Source of the DNA: Erpobdella octoculata
Lineage: Eukaryota; Annelida; Clitellata; Hirudinida; Erpobdellidae
Reading direction: 5' to 3'
DNA: 64,000 nucleotides
Assembly (NCBI GenBank): GCA_963978895.1
Contig: OZ022238.1
Location: 28,404,117 to 28,468,116, forward strand
Shown here: one piece after another, positions 21,601 to 33,279 of the stretch
How positions within the stretch are numbered: the stretch's first letter is position 1
Layout: each line of letters opens with the position of its first letter
Translations under genes and position numbers: made by a program
The notes under the pieces: generated by a model
What the model was told of the DNA's origin: nothing
Databases searched by the model: none
Seen by the model: only the letters and a program-made list of their open reading frames with translations

Positions 21601-21620
21601 AAAATGTGTGTTCACTCCTG

Positions 21621-21668
21621 AATGTATGTATGTATGTATGTATGTATGTATGTATGTATGTATGTATG
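21621..21668. repeat. (ATGT)n microsatellite between LINE B and LINE C
   Basis: About 12 perfect units between the 5' end of B and the 3' end of C. Confidence 0.95.
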
Positions 21669-24600
21669 TGAAAACTCTTCTTCGAGCAAGTTCGTCAGAG
21701 GAAGACCCTCCCAGCGTTTCGGCTCTTTTCCTGACGCTACCACGGGAGGGCGGGCCACGACCGTTGATGAGACGGCCGCCCCCTGACGAAATTTGTGTAT
21801 CACATGCCGTTTCCGACCAGAACCAGATAACCGGCGAATCTTCAAAGTACCAGAACCAAGAAGTCATTTTGAAACCGTCAAGCAACTGTAACAAGATGAG
21901 AAACTGTGTTTCAAACGACGGAACCTGAGCATGTAGTAACTGTAGTATCCACCAAACCGCCAGATTCTAAGACCAAAAGAAACATTCACCTCCGGAACTT
22001 CGAGCCATGCCACCACTTTCACCAAACGAGAAACACCACAAACCATAATGGCAGGAAACATTGTTTCGATTATTTTCAACCGAAACTTTCGCCGGCAGCC
22101 ATAACGCGACTTCGTCCCTGAACTTGTAAACAAAAGAGGAGCTAACACTGTTGTGCGGAAGCCAGAAGTTGCTGTTTAAATTTATTATCTCCTTTTTCAT
22201 TCCTTTGCATCCATATCCAAAAAGAAGCTGTTTCTGCTCTTTCAGCTATTTTCTTGATAGCTTGAGTTTTTTTCCGACCCAACATTCCGAGAGCCACAAG
22301 CGATTTGACGAGTGAGCGACCGGCTAAACCCCTGGCACCTACTTCAACTGGAAAAATCTCGACTCTATACCCCGCACGCTCCAAATCTTGGGCATGGATT
22401 CTGTAATGTTCTTCTTTCAAGATATTTGAGGCTTCCATGTTGCTTTCCCATGGCACTGTTAGTTCGATGAACAGCAACGTATTGGCCAAACTGGAAAAAA
22501 TGACAATGTCCGTTCTCAATCCGCTGCTGCGAACCAATTCCGGAAAGCAGTTTTCATCTTTTAAGTCTGCTGATATCCTCCAGTCATTTGCCACATCAAG
22601 AAACGATTCTCTTCTCGTACTTGCTTTTCTGCGGCCCAAGTGCTGCAAGCCTTCTCTCAAGAAATAAACTTTTCTTCTGGGGCACAACTGCATCGAATTG
22701 GCTAGTCTGCAGTTTTCCTTGATAATGCCCAGTATCTTTCTTAGAACCTCATTGTGGCGCCACGTGTATCTTCCCTTTGCCAAAGCATACGGACAACATG
22801 AGAGAATATGAATCAGAGTTTCTGTTTTCTCAGACAGCTTGCAGGCTTCATTTTCAAGCTTTCCCCACTTCACTAAGTTTGAAGCTGTCGGCAGTTGATC
22901 ATACATCGCTTTAATCACGAAAGATAGGCGGATGGGCGAGTAACGCCACAGATAATTCCATGTCATCGAATGTTGAACTGTCGCCTCCCATCTAGTCCAA
23001 TCGTCCTGTTGCGACATCTGAGCACCTAACTGCACTCTTTCCAACTCCATTGCTCGCCTTCTGTCTTGAATAATCAGGTTTGTCCTTTCCTGCGACGAGG
23101 CCTTAGCCACCACACATGATGGAACCAACCCAGATCGAGCCGTCCCGGTTGCACTGCTCCGAGCTTTTCAAACCATTGCAAAGATTCCTCGGCTTCACGG
23201 ATGTCCCTCCCTGCAGTCCAGCCTTTTCCCGACCCAACTGATGCGCCCACATTCCCGATACATTGGTCTGAAGAGTTGTCCAGCATCAACTGTGTCCGTA
23301 TCTTGCTAATCTTGTACTCTTCTACTAGGGACTTGAATGGAAGAGCTAACTTAGCTGTCTTACTATATAGAGCTAAAGTTAATAACGCCGGTGGAAGTCC
23401 TAGCCATTTCCGAATACACCAGCTCATTTTCTTTTCCATTCACTCCACGTGAGATAAACATATCTCATAAATTGTTAATGGCCATAGGAACCTCGGTATC
23501 AAAACAAACTGTACCAGCCATACCTTGAACTTTCCCTGCAGCTCGGTTGAATTGATTTTCCTCAGGTCCTCAACCAAGCCCTGCAGAACGATGCTGCTCT
23601 GATTCACATCATTCATGGAGACGTTGTACCATCTTCCCAAGCTTTTCAGAGGCTCTTGCTGGATTGTTAGGATTTCCCAACCAGCCACCGAGAATGAGAC
23701 AAAACCATCAATCTCTCCATGTCGCAAAGAAAGGCTTCTCGATTTGGTTGGCTTGAACTTCATTCCACACCAGGACAACAAGTCGTTGAAATTTTGAAGA
23801 ATACGGCGCATTTCGCCGCAGTGATTCAAGATAAGAGTAGTGTCGTCCATGAAGGCTTTTATCGATGGCATGAAAATTTCTTTTCCCTGGTAAACATCCT
23901 GAACCCGAGATGCAATCGAACCGAGCAATAACTGCATAGCCAGAACAAATAGGATGGGAGAAATTGAACACCCCATAGCAATTCCGACCCGCAAGTTGAA
24001 CCACTCTGTGGAGCACGTCGATGTTGACAGACGTAGCCTAAAACGGCGAAAATACTGTTGCAGAACATCGATGAGGAATTCTGGAACATTGTGCCTTTTG
24101 AGTGTCTTCCAGAGCAATTGATGGCGAACAGTCCCGTACGCATTTGCTAAATCAAGCCAGACCACATGCAGGCTGAGTTGGTTTTGTCTTGCTCTTTTGA
24201 TGGCCTCCCAAATCATGGATGAGTGCTCGATACATCCCGGTACTCCGGGGACTCCTCCTTTCTGCACGGATCTGTCAATGTACTCATTACGAATTGCAAA
24301 ATCCGTGAGCCTTTTGGCCAGAACAGCGAAAAATATTTTTCCCTCCACGTTCGAAAGTGAGATTGGTCGGAATTGGTTGATATTGACCGAATCTTCTTCT
24401 TTGGGGATGAAAACTCCCTCCGCCTTCTGCCATTCCCTATCTACGCATCTAGATCGCCATGCAATTTTTAAACGGTTGTAGAGCAGCTTTTGCACGCCTG
24501 GACATCTCTTGTATAACAAATATGGAATGCCGTTGGGACCTGGGGCAGATTTGTTCCTCGTTTTTTTAGAAACCGAGATACTTCATTCATCTTTATCTCT

Positions 24601-25472
24601 CCACCGTCGAAAGCCACTTTCGGCAACTGTACTTTGGGAAAATCGGTTCTTTCCGGCAGCTCTGAATCGCCAAGAGGATCTTTGAACGCCAAACGGAAGT
24701 GATCATCTAATTCTTGTTTTGTCGCTCGAAGAGTGCCAGATTTTGGTGGATCCAGCAAACTTTTCCCGAAGCAAAATGGATTTTCCATGAATTTGCATCT
24801 GGCTTTCTTTTGCTCACTTTTCTTTTTCCGGAGTCTTTCTGCAGCCCTGAGAGCCCGGAGCCGATTGTTTACATCCCGCCACAGTTCAGACAGACCAACT
24901 TTTTCGACCCCCTCTGCGATTCTCCATTGCCGCCTGAGTTTCTTTCGCTCCTTCTTTAATATTTCAATTTCTCTCTGCCGTCTGGATACTGCTGCATGCG
25001 TGTGAACCGGGTTTTTCTGGACCACACCAAATGAATCAAAAGATTTTTTGTAGATAATTTCTGAGAAGGTTTTCATATCGAGTTGTGGCTTCTCCCTCAA
25101 CTGGGCTTTGAGTAATCTCGTCAACTCCAAGTCTAATGTTGACCAAGCTGAAGTGTCAATTGCTTTCGGAAATTTAATTCTTGTCTTGGGTTCTGAATTT
25201 ACATCTGCTTCTGAATCGGAGACTTTGTCGGGGCTGTGGTTAGCTTCCGGCCCGGCGTAGTCAGACGTGTTACCTGCCTCCCTGGTTGAAGCAGAGCGTT
25301 GATTGATAGCAGTGTGACAACCCATTTTAGTTTTATGAACATTCATTCCGCGAATTGACCTAAATCTTCTTCCACAAACACATTCAATTCCTCCGTCGAA
25401 AGCAATCTGTGGAATATGGATGGGTTCTGGAACATCTTGAGCCGACGAATCTGAGCCCGCACTGAGAGATAA
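21669..25472 (-). pseudogene. REL-type LINE copy C (decayed, slightly 5'-truncated)
   Basis: Frames on the minus strand: 25346-24468 (zinc finger CVCGRRF ... HKTKMGCH, basic region); 24519-23440 (RT with INQFRPISLSNVEGK, GIAMGCSISPILF and FMDD near 23850); 23439-23074 (thumb); 23128-22142 (endonuclease with FIELTVPWESNMEAS). A frameshift at a T run near 24565, an in-frame TGA at 23440 and another shift near 23105 break it. The knuckle has lost a cysteine (ACKLSEK in place of C-x2-C), and RPD is RTD. The 3' UTR at about 22141-21669 has the family CGTTTCGGCTC block. The 5' end stops at (ATGT)n just before the zinc finger. Confidence 0.87.
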
Positions 25473-25632
25473 TGTATGTATGTATGTATGTATGTATGTA
25501 TGTATGTGTGTGTGTGTATGTATGTATGTATGTATGTATGTATGTATGTATGTATGTATGTATGTATGTATGTATGTATGTATGTGTGTGTTTGTGTGTG
25601 TTTGTGTGTGTGTGTTTGTGTGTGTGTGTGAT
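25473..25632. repeat. (ATGT)n / (GTTT,GT)n compound microsatellite
   Basis: About 25 ATGT units with GTGTGTGT interruptions, turning into TTTGTGTGTG repeats at the right. It is the right-hand end of the chain of LINE copies. Confidence 0.95.
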
Positions 25633-25656
25633 CATTTGTGAGTCTGCCTTTCTGTG

Positions 25657-25659
<3 letters not shown>

Positions 25660-25711
<52 letters not shown>

Positions 25712-25718
25712 ATTTATG

Positions 25719-25769
<51 letters not shown>

Positions 25770-25784
25770 GTATATATATTTATG

Positions 25785-25861
<77 letters not shown>
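25660..25861. repeat. (TA)n microsatellite
   Basis: Long TA array with TATTTATGTA interruptions that repeat with a period of about 65 bases. Confidence 0.95.
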
Positions 25862-25865
<4 letters not shown>

Positions 25866-26012
25866 ACGATATCACCAAAATGTATACCGTGCTCAATAGA
25901 ATGGTTTTGCAGTTTATAGGAAAATTAATTAATGAAGCATAATAAATCCTATTAATCTCTATCAATGGGAAACTGATCGTAAAATGATCTATTTTACATG
26001 ATTACCCCCTTC
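25862..26012 (-). repeat. LTR-like repeat, copy 1
   Basis: The plus strand begins TGTTACGATATCACC and continues with GCTCAATAGAATGGTTTTGC, shared with 63404-63600. On the minus strand it is preceded by AAGAAGGGGG, a plausible polypurine tract, and ends CGATATCGTAACA, as expected of a 3' LTR. The LTR start is not exactly placed. Confidence 0.55.
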
Positions 26013-27217
26013 TTAATTCTGTTCGTCCCGAACAGCATAGTCGCTTTTGAGAAATGCGACTAGGCCACAAACACAAAATACCTTGATCTTTACTCGTGGC
26101 TTTGACCGCAATTCGCAAACAACATGGTCAAGTCTCTTGACCGTTTGATGCAGTTTCTTCCAGTCCTCCTTTGGCTCACCAACAGAATCTTTCTTTGGCT
26201 CATCGTCGCCATTTCTGCACGGTTCATCACAGCCTTTATTGGATGCCTCGTCCTGAACATCTTTGCACGGTTTATCGGAATTGTCTGCTTTTTCTTCTTC
26301 TTTCACATCTTTTAGATCTTTCTCAAGAAACTCTTCAAAAGGTTTTTCGAAAACACGTTCCAGAATCCCTCCATCAAACCGTTATTTGATTTTACAATGA
26401 CTCTTAGTCTATCTGATTTAGAATCCTCTGTGGATTTATCTGATTTAGAACCCTCGGTACCGTTCTCTGTTCTTGGCTCATCTTTTTCAGAGTTTTTGCT
26501 TGCTGCATTGCTATTGTTGTTTTGGAGAAGTTCATCGCCGTTTGTTTTCTTCCAAGCTACAATCGAACGTTTTCTTTCCACATTCCAACTCGGCTCTTTC
26601 GTTGGTGTCAACTTCCGTATTGTCCAGCGGATCTTTCTTCAAATTATCGCCATCGTCTCTCAAATCAGTGTCTTCTTTTTTTGTCAAGTTAACTTTGACG
26701 TATTTCTCCATTGGAGTTTTGTCTGTTTCTAAATCCTCGGTTGCGTCATCCGAGTCAGATTCGTCACTAAAATCTGACCCTGAATATTCGGTGCCGTCGT
26801 CTGTTATGGAGGCTTCCGTTTCAGAACCGTCGCTGTATGGGAAAGAGCCATAGTTGTTATTGCCATTATTATAATCATCATCGTCACTTTCATCCTCATC
26901 GTTTTGCATTTCGTTTTCAACATTCTTCTCATCTTCTTTAGTTATGTTTTCGACGTCCAAAGCGACTGTATCACTGTCACCATCTTTGCATGGTTCACCT
27001 TGAGCATCTTTGCAAGGTTCCTTATCATGACCGTCTTTGACAGGCATGACCCATCATCATCATGACCCACCTGACGTGTGCAGTCTGTACGGCCGTCATC
27101 CGTCACATGCTCTGAGACACAGCTGGTGGACTCCAGTTCAAATTGGGTTTCGCCGCAGCAACCCACATCACCAGCAACCCGCTGGTCCAGAACCGTGTCC
27201 ACCACTGCCTCAGCCAA
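26013..27217 (-). pseudogene. Acidic, repeat-containing ORF of an LTR element (function unknown)
   Basis: Three to four overlapping minus-strand frames (27217-26942, 27047-26532, 26611-26312, 26306-26013) join by shifts into one acidic reading of about 390 residues. It has Asp/Glu/Ser runs and a repeated EPCKDG/KPCKDV motif at both ends (around 27040-26990 and 26280-26210), suggesting internal duplication. The last segment ends KSDYAVRDEQN just before the polypurine-like tract and LTR. The start ([12 protein letters not shown]) resembles the frame at 34789-34571. I do not recognise a domain; a gag or accessory ORF of the LTR element is the best guess. Confidence 0.4.
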
Positions 27218-27279
27218 CCCTGCGACCTAACTCTCAACAGTTGTACCGGCTGCTGCTACTTTGTTTTCGTGGCCAAAAA

Positions 27280-27499
<220 letters not shown>

Positions 27500-27639
27500 A
27501 AGGCAAATGTGTAAAGTCTGATTACTCCGCACGCCAAAACCAATGAAGGGGTTTGCACAAAATTTGACATAGTAAACATTTACCACCTTTACAATGTGTT
27601 GATAAAAAACAAAAAAAAATTTGTATGTTTTTAGAAAAT

Positions 27640-28183
27640 TAATCGTCCAAGTCCAACGACAAAAATGAACAGGTTACACCAGCAATTCAACATGATCAAA
27701 ATCAAGTTCTTTTATGTCCACCTGAGACCATCCTTGAGCAGGTTGATATATCTACTGATACTAGAGAAGCAGGTCCATCAAATATAAGTGTGACGCCCCT
27801 GAGCATTCGTCCATTACCGATGGCTCCGGCTCGTCAAGAGAAGCGCCTGGGCTGTCGAAAAAAACTATCGTCTTCAGATCTTACCAGCACTCCAGTCAAA
27901 GAAGCTGTTAGAGTGCAGCAGTGTGAACGTAAGGTTAAGAAGCTAAAAATGTCAAATAAAAGTGTCGGTCAAAAGAGTCCGTCAGCTAAAAAACTAAAAA
28001 ATCAAAGCCGGCCAGAGCTAACTGTGTCAAAAACAAACCAGCAAAGGAAATTTGTCTGTTGTGTGGAGAGTTTGGATGCGATGGTGAGGAATGGTTTAGA
28101 TGTCGTGTGTGTGCTTTATGGGCACATAAAAAATGTACAGCTGCAACCATAGCTAAGGACTATATTTGTGATTTTTGTTTATA
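27640..28183 (+). pseudogene. pogo/Jerky-type transposase, C-terminal tail with zinc-binding module
   Basis: The frame from about 27650 gives GPSNISVTPLSIRPLPMAPA, then a Lys/Arg-rich linker. This resembles the tail of DDE_1-type (pogo, Jerky) transposases. After a shift near 28043 the frame reads CLLCGEFGCDGEEWFRC, RVCALWAHKKCT and YICDFCL, ending TAA at 28183. This is the PHD-like cysteine/histidine module that ends many of these proteins. The helix-turn-helix and DDE core are missing. Confidence 0.7.
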
Positions 28184-28369
28184 ATTTTTTACAGTCATTC
28201 AAATTTTTGCACTTTGTTGACATTTGTGCACTTTGTTGACATTTTTGTTTAAATAAATTTCATAAAACTTGTTTAATGTGATTAATTTGAGTTGTGAAAA
28301 AAGAACATAGATGCAGTTTGTTATATCAATTTATTCAGTAGAATTGGTTTGATGTATCTGTTAAGCAGA

Positions 28370-28660
28370 ACGCCAAATTAAAAGGTGGTCCATTCAGTAC
28401 GCTGGGTGGTCCATTCATTACTACTACGAAGTGCTGAATGGACCACCTAAGTTTTAGAGATAGGTGTACAAAAACCGTTTTTTTAGTAATAACCTGAAAC
28501 GTAGAATTTATTAAATTATTAACTACTGGTTTCTACATATATCAACCTTGAATTGTGCTTTGAAATTTTTCTGATATCTGTAAAAACCAATTTATTGCGC
28601 ATTTTTAAGCGCATTTCATGAAATAGTGGTCCATTCAGTACGAGTCTCCCCTATCTATTA
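28370..28660. repeat. Inverted GGTGGTCCATTCAGTAC motifs near the pogo remnant
   Basis: GGTGGTCCATTCAGTACGC at about 28385 and TGCTGAATGGACCACCTAAG at about 28434 can form a hairpin. GTGGTCCATTCAGTACGAG followed by TCTCCCCTA is at about 28627. They may be terminal or subterminal repeats of the DNA transposon whose transposase tail precedes them. Confidence 0.5.
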
Positions 28661-28904
28661 AATTGTTTCATTCGTTCGTTCGTTGCGTGTCAGATTACGT
28701 TATAAAGTTATAACTAACTATTACCAAGCCGGTAAGCGCCGGTAGCCGGGGCAATAAGCGGTAAAAGTGCTATTGTTCCGTCGGTTTTGATTAATTAATA
28801 AAGATGTGCATAATTCCTAAACTCTAAAGGTTTAGAGCTGGGGTTTAATTTTAGTACGGGACTGCCGGTACGGTAGCCATTTTAAAGATATCAACCACGA
28901 CGAA
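28661..28904. other. Unassigned spacer
   Basis: Short GCCGG-rich stretch (GCCGGTAAGCGCCGGTAGCC at about 28730) in AT-rich sequence. No feature assigned. Confidence 0.4.
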
Positions 28905-29395
28905 CCGCCGAGGCAATAGCAGCTACCGCCAGATTATTATTATCGCTCTAACGTCTAACATATTATTTTGTGATTCACAGACTTAAAAAAAATGAAAAAT
29001 GTATTGTTTGTATCTCTCGTTCAAAAGTAAGTGGTAAAGCTTTACGTTTTTTGTTTTCAACGTGATTACGTTATCATTTCAGAGAGGAGATACAGAATCT
29101 ATATATATGAAATTTGACATAGTAAACATTTGCCATCACGACGAACCGCCGGGGCAATAGCAGCGACAGTCAGATTATCAATATCGCTCTAACCTCTAAC
29201 TGTTAGAGTCTAACAGATATTTGAGATATTATTTTGTGCTTTACAGACTTAAAAAAAAAGAACAATTTATTGTTTGTATCTCTCATTCAAAAGTAAGTGG
29301 CGAAGCTTAACGTTTTTTGTTTCATTCGTCGCATTGCACATGATTTCGTTATCAAACTATCATTTCAGAGAAGAGCTCCAAAATTAATTATCTAA
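28905..29395. repeat. Two direct copies of a repeat of about 200 bp, with a Helitron-like 5' end between
   Basis: Copy 1 begins CACGACGAACCGCCGAGGCA at about 28896 and copy 2 CACGACGAACCGCCGGGGCA at about 29137. Both continue through ATCGCTCTAAC, ACAGACTTAAAAAAA, TTGTTTGTATCTCTC and TTCAAAAGTAAGTGG. Just before copy 2, ATCTATATATATGAAATTTG resembles a Helitron 5' terminus (A then TC). A related segment is at 8859-9000. Confidence 0.6.
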
Positions 29396-29402
29396 TTCAT
29401 GA

Positions 29403-29892
<490 letters not shown>

Positions 29893-29959
29893 GATCTTAT
29901 AGATTATGCAATAGTACCCGATTAACTATCAAAGTGCTGACCAACAACCTCATCGAAGC

Positions 29960-30275
29960 AACCATCTTGACTTGCTGTGCCTAAGGTGAAAATGTTTTCA
30001 TTCCCAAGATACCGCTCATTCCGAGTGATTTGCCATTCACTTCCAAGCGTCTGTAGTTTCCTGTGCGTCTGGCCTTTACCATGTCCATCAACAAAGCTCA
30101 AGGCCAATTGTTGAAAATGGCCGGCATTAACTTGGTAACCTCTTGGTCAGCTCACATGGTCAGCTGTATGTGACATTTTCCCGTGTTGGAAGCCCGAACA
30201 ATTTGTACATATATGAACCGTATGGAAAAACAAAAAAAACATTGTGTATCAAAAAGCTTTGCAATAAAATGAGTA
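29960..30275 (+). pseudogene. Helitron PIF1-type helicase, C-terminal remnant
   Basis: The frame reads ENVFIPKIPLIPSDLPF, then FPVRLAFTMSINKAQGQLL, MAGINLV and, after a shift, HGQLYVTFSRVGSPNNLYIY. These are the last conserved helicase motifs (VRLAFAMTINKAQGQ and HGQLYVA-SR types) of Helitron RepHel proteins. A TAG lies between KRL and FPVR, and the stretch around SHMVSCM is shifted. The end (PYGKTKK ... CIKKLCNK) is a frameshifted version of that at 9057-9111. The family differs from the Helitron at 55579. Confidence 0.8.
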
Positions 30276-30719
30276 TGTGTTTGTATTTAAAGATCAAAAG
30301 TATCTGCATAAAAGTTTCAATAGATGCAAAGATGACCGTAGAATAACTGCGGAGTCGCGCCCCGATGCGATGTATTTGGCCCAGACCTGGCGCTTGACTC
30401 TGGTTGCCTTTATAACTCCGGGTGTTACCAAAGGTTCTTTTTTCTGGACAAATGGAGTTGTTGTAGATGGGTATATTGAATATTCAAATAAACAACGTAA
30501 CTGCGCAAAACATTTATTTTAAAAATATCTGGTAAAAAGGTTATATTTGAAAAGTAAAAGTTTTAAAATAGCATCAAGGGTGCCAGTATCTGGGCACTCT
30601 TGATACTATGTACTGTCATCCTTGATACTATCATGGCTAGATGCAAATTTGGAAAGGGTTAAAACATCACAAACACTGCATTGTTGTTTTAGATATAACA
30701 TTCATAGAAACAGTGAAAA
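30276..30719. other. Unassigned, with short GATACTATC repeats
   Basis: At 30573-30645 AGCATCAAGGGTGCCAG, CACTCTTGATACTATG and CATCCTTGATACTATCATGG form a degenerate local repeat. Otherwise no feature. Confidence 0.4.
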
Positions 30720-30849
30720 AATACTCTTTACCTTTAAAAGTTAATTATATCGAAAAAGTCGAAATCACAACTCAAAAAACAGGATAATGAAGGAATTGAT
30801 ATTTTCAATAGACTGGTGCCATGCTCAATTCGATTTAAGATATAAGTAA
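30720..30849. repeat. Direct duplication of about 130 bp, left copy
   Basis: From ACTCTTTACCTTTAAAAG to GATATAAGTAA this stretch is identical, by eye, to about 32992-33120. The two copies flank a hAT-like insertion. Comparing the junctions indicates an older tandem duplication into whose first unit the element inserted. Confidence 0.85.
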
Positions 30850-31470
30850 TAAGCATCTGCGTCCCGATATCGTTATCTCGAATTCAATCGAGATTTAAAA
30901 ACGATACGGGATTCCCGTATCACCATTGAAACGATACAGCCTGCGGAAGAAGTCTCGTATCGATATTAATTGGCGATACTTAAAATTTCATTCTCGATTA
31001 AAATCCCGAAAAATATCGGGATTTTTTTAAAATATTTTCCAATAAATAACGAAAGTCATACATATTTAATTAACGATTGTCACAACTGTGAATATTTGCA
31101 ATTGATTCATCAACATTGATTAATTAATCTACCTATTGACAGAAGTTTATAACTATTATCATCCCCACTTTAAATTCGGTTTTCCAGACAGCCTGTAGCC
31201 CCATTATTTACTATTTTTAGTCTGGAAACCGGCAGCAAAAAAGCCACGCTCTTCTTAGGCTGCTAGTCGAGCTCTGCATACTACTGATATTACAAGCCCT
31301 ACAAGGCAATCGTACTCGCTGACATCGATGACTATTATTATTAATGAGAATAATGAGTAATGTAATAGTAATGATCATTCTATGTTTATGTTTTGGTTTA
31401 GTCTGTTTGATAAACTTATTTTTTCAAATTTGTTACATAGAATTGGAATGATTATTTTAGTGTTTAATTC

Positions 31471-32510
31471 TGCACCCTCTGCCCTTGACGCGGGTGTTCC
31501 CCAAGGCTCTGTCCTGGGACCTCTTCTATTCACAACATACACCACACCCATCTGCGCCATCATCGAACAATCAAACGTCTCTTTCCACCAATACGCTGAC
31601 GACACCTGTCTTTTCACCGCTCTCTCTTGTGACGACTCACCAAACATGATCCAAACTCTTACACTCTGCACACACAAAATTCAACAGTGGCACCGCTTAA
31701 ACTTTTTACAGTTAAACCCTACCAAGTCTGAAGTAATCATCCTTGGCTCATCACAGCAACTCACCAAATTTAAAGAATTAACCTCAATAGACATCGCTGG
31801 AGCCACCCTTCCTATATCTTCACACGTTAAACTGCTAGGCGTCACCCTTGACAGCCACCTACGCTTCGACCGTCACATATCTTCGACTATAAAGGCCTGC
31901 AACTATCATATACAGGCCCTGAAACACATACGCCCCCTACTCTCTACTGAGACTGCTACCACCCTTGCACGCAGCCTAGTCACATCTAGACTGGACTACT
32001 GCAACTCTCTGCTCTACGGAACATCATCGACTCGCTTAAATAAACTTCAACGTGTTCAGAATCAACTCGCCAAAGTCACCACAAACTCATCCACTGTCAC
32101 TTCCTCCTCTTCTCATCTCCGCAAACTTCACTGGCTTCCAATAGAATATAGAATTATTTTCAAGATATCACTGCTAACCTACAAAATTCTCAGCACTAAT
32201 AACCCACCTTACTTAAATAAACTCATCACCATTAGGACCAACAATAGACAACTCCGTTCTTCCAACTCTCTCTTACTTTACCAACCGGTTAGCCACTCAA
32301 AACTCACCAATAGATCATTCAGCTACAGCTCCCCAGCCATCTGGAATTCACTGCCGCCATCAATCACATCATCACCATGTCTGACGTCGTTCAAAAAACA
32401 TTTAAAGACTCATCTGTTCTCGAAGGCTTTCGGACAAGATCCCGCGCGCCTCTGACGCTCCGCTACTGGCGCTTTACAAATTGACTATTATTATTATTAT
32501 TATTATAGAG
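31471..32510 (+). pseudogene. CR1/L2-like LINE, 3' fragment of ORF2 (reverse transcriptase)
   Basis: The open frame contains GVPQGSVLGPLLF, QYADDTCLF (the catalytic YADD), RLDYCNSLLYG and a C-terminal SPAIWNSLPPSI with LKTHLF. These are the order and endings of CR1/L2-group LINEs. It stops TGA at about 32455 and the element ends in (ATT)n at about 32483-32507. Everything before the GVPQGS motif is missing; the upstream codons of the frame are not LINE-like. It is nested in the hAT-like element. Confidence 0.85.
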
Positions 32511-32569
32511 GCACTTTCTCGTGTTTGTCATTATTATCATGCCGCGTCACTAAATAAAGTAAATAAATA

Positions 32570-32800
32570 CTTTCTATCGGCGGTAGCATTTTATTTAGAG
32601 TCTAAATTTAGACAAATAGATGTACCGAAACTAAACAAATGAAACTTATTTCAAGTTGTAAAAAAAAATTAAATTTGGTAAATTTTTATAAATTTTGAAA
32701 TTTTTTAATATTTATATATTTTTTTTCAATGAATTTCTTTAAAGTAGTTAATAATATTGTCTGTCGCGTATAGTTCATCATTCTATGTTATCTCTAGGCA
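32570..32800 (+). repeat. Dispersed repeat W, copy 2
   Basis: Matches the reverse complement of 5840-6075. It lies within the right half of the hAT-like element. Confidence 0.65.
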
Positions 32801-32984
32801 AAATTTCCGCTTCAGTCGAGATCCCGAAATCGTATCGTATCGTATCGATATCGTATCGTTATTGGTCGAAGCGTCTCGTATCGTATCGTTTAATTCGAGG
32901 CAAATTTCAGAAATCGTATCGTATCGTATCGTTCCAAAAAAATAACGGGACGCAGAAGCTTAATAAGTAATGAAAAAACGTTAT

Positions 32985-33121
32985 TGAAAAAATACTCTTT
33001 ACCTTTAAAAGTTAATTATATCGAAAAAGTCGAAATCACAACTCAAAAAACAGGATAATGAAGGAATTGATATTTTCAATAGACTGGTGCCATGCTCAAT
33101 TCGATTTAAGATATAAGTAAT
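32985..33121. repeat. Direct duplication of about 130 bp, right copy
   Basis: Identical by eye to 30720-30849. In this copy AAGTAATGAAAAAACGTTAT occurs on both sides, as expected for an ancestral tandem repeat. Confidence 0.85.
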
Positions 33122-33279
33122 GAAAAAACGTTATAGCATCAAGGGTGCCTGGTCTCCCCTACTACAGTAAATACTTATGTTGTTCAATCTTGTCTATAAT
33201 TTTATTCTATTTTCTAAAATTGGTCTAGCATTACATTACAGCGTCGCGTTTTTATCATAACGAGTTCTGTAGCTATAAC

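Larger units (their letters stand above)
17711..21620 (-). mobile_element. REL-type non-LTR retrotransposon, copy B (near full length)
   Basis: Includes a 5' region with short tandem repeats (21487-21600), a single intact frame (21523-18038) and a 3' UTR (about 18037-17711) with the family blocks CGTTTCGGCTC and AGGTCATCAGAAG. Both ends lie in (ATGT)n. Domain order (N-terminal zinc finger, RT, CCHC knuckle, restriction-like endonuclease) is that of the R2/NeSL/Hero-type LINEs. The exact clade is not decided. Confidence 0.85.
30850..32962. mobile_element. hAT-like DNA transposon (2.1 kb) with perfect 8-bp target duplication
   Basis: Terminal inverted repeats TAAGCATCTGCGTCCCG (30850-30866) and, reversed, TAAGCTTCTGCGTCCCG (32946-32962) differ at one position. 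The 8-bp direct repeat ATAAGTAA borders both ends (30842-30849 and 32963-32970). An 8-bp duplication fits hAT. Near both ends are CGTATCG-type short repeats. A LINE fragment (31471-32510) makes up much of the interior. No transposase is recognised, so it is non-autonomous or gutted. Confidence 0.75.

Noticed and set aside
11089..25472. LINE copies A, B, C as a segmental tandem duplication of one insertion
   Set aside because: The copies differ throughout at protein level and have different 5' ends and lesions, so separate insertions are more likely.
29922..30107. Minus-strand 61-codon frame
   Set aside because: Shadow of the plus-strand Helitron helicase remnant, whose conserved motifs read on the other strand.
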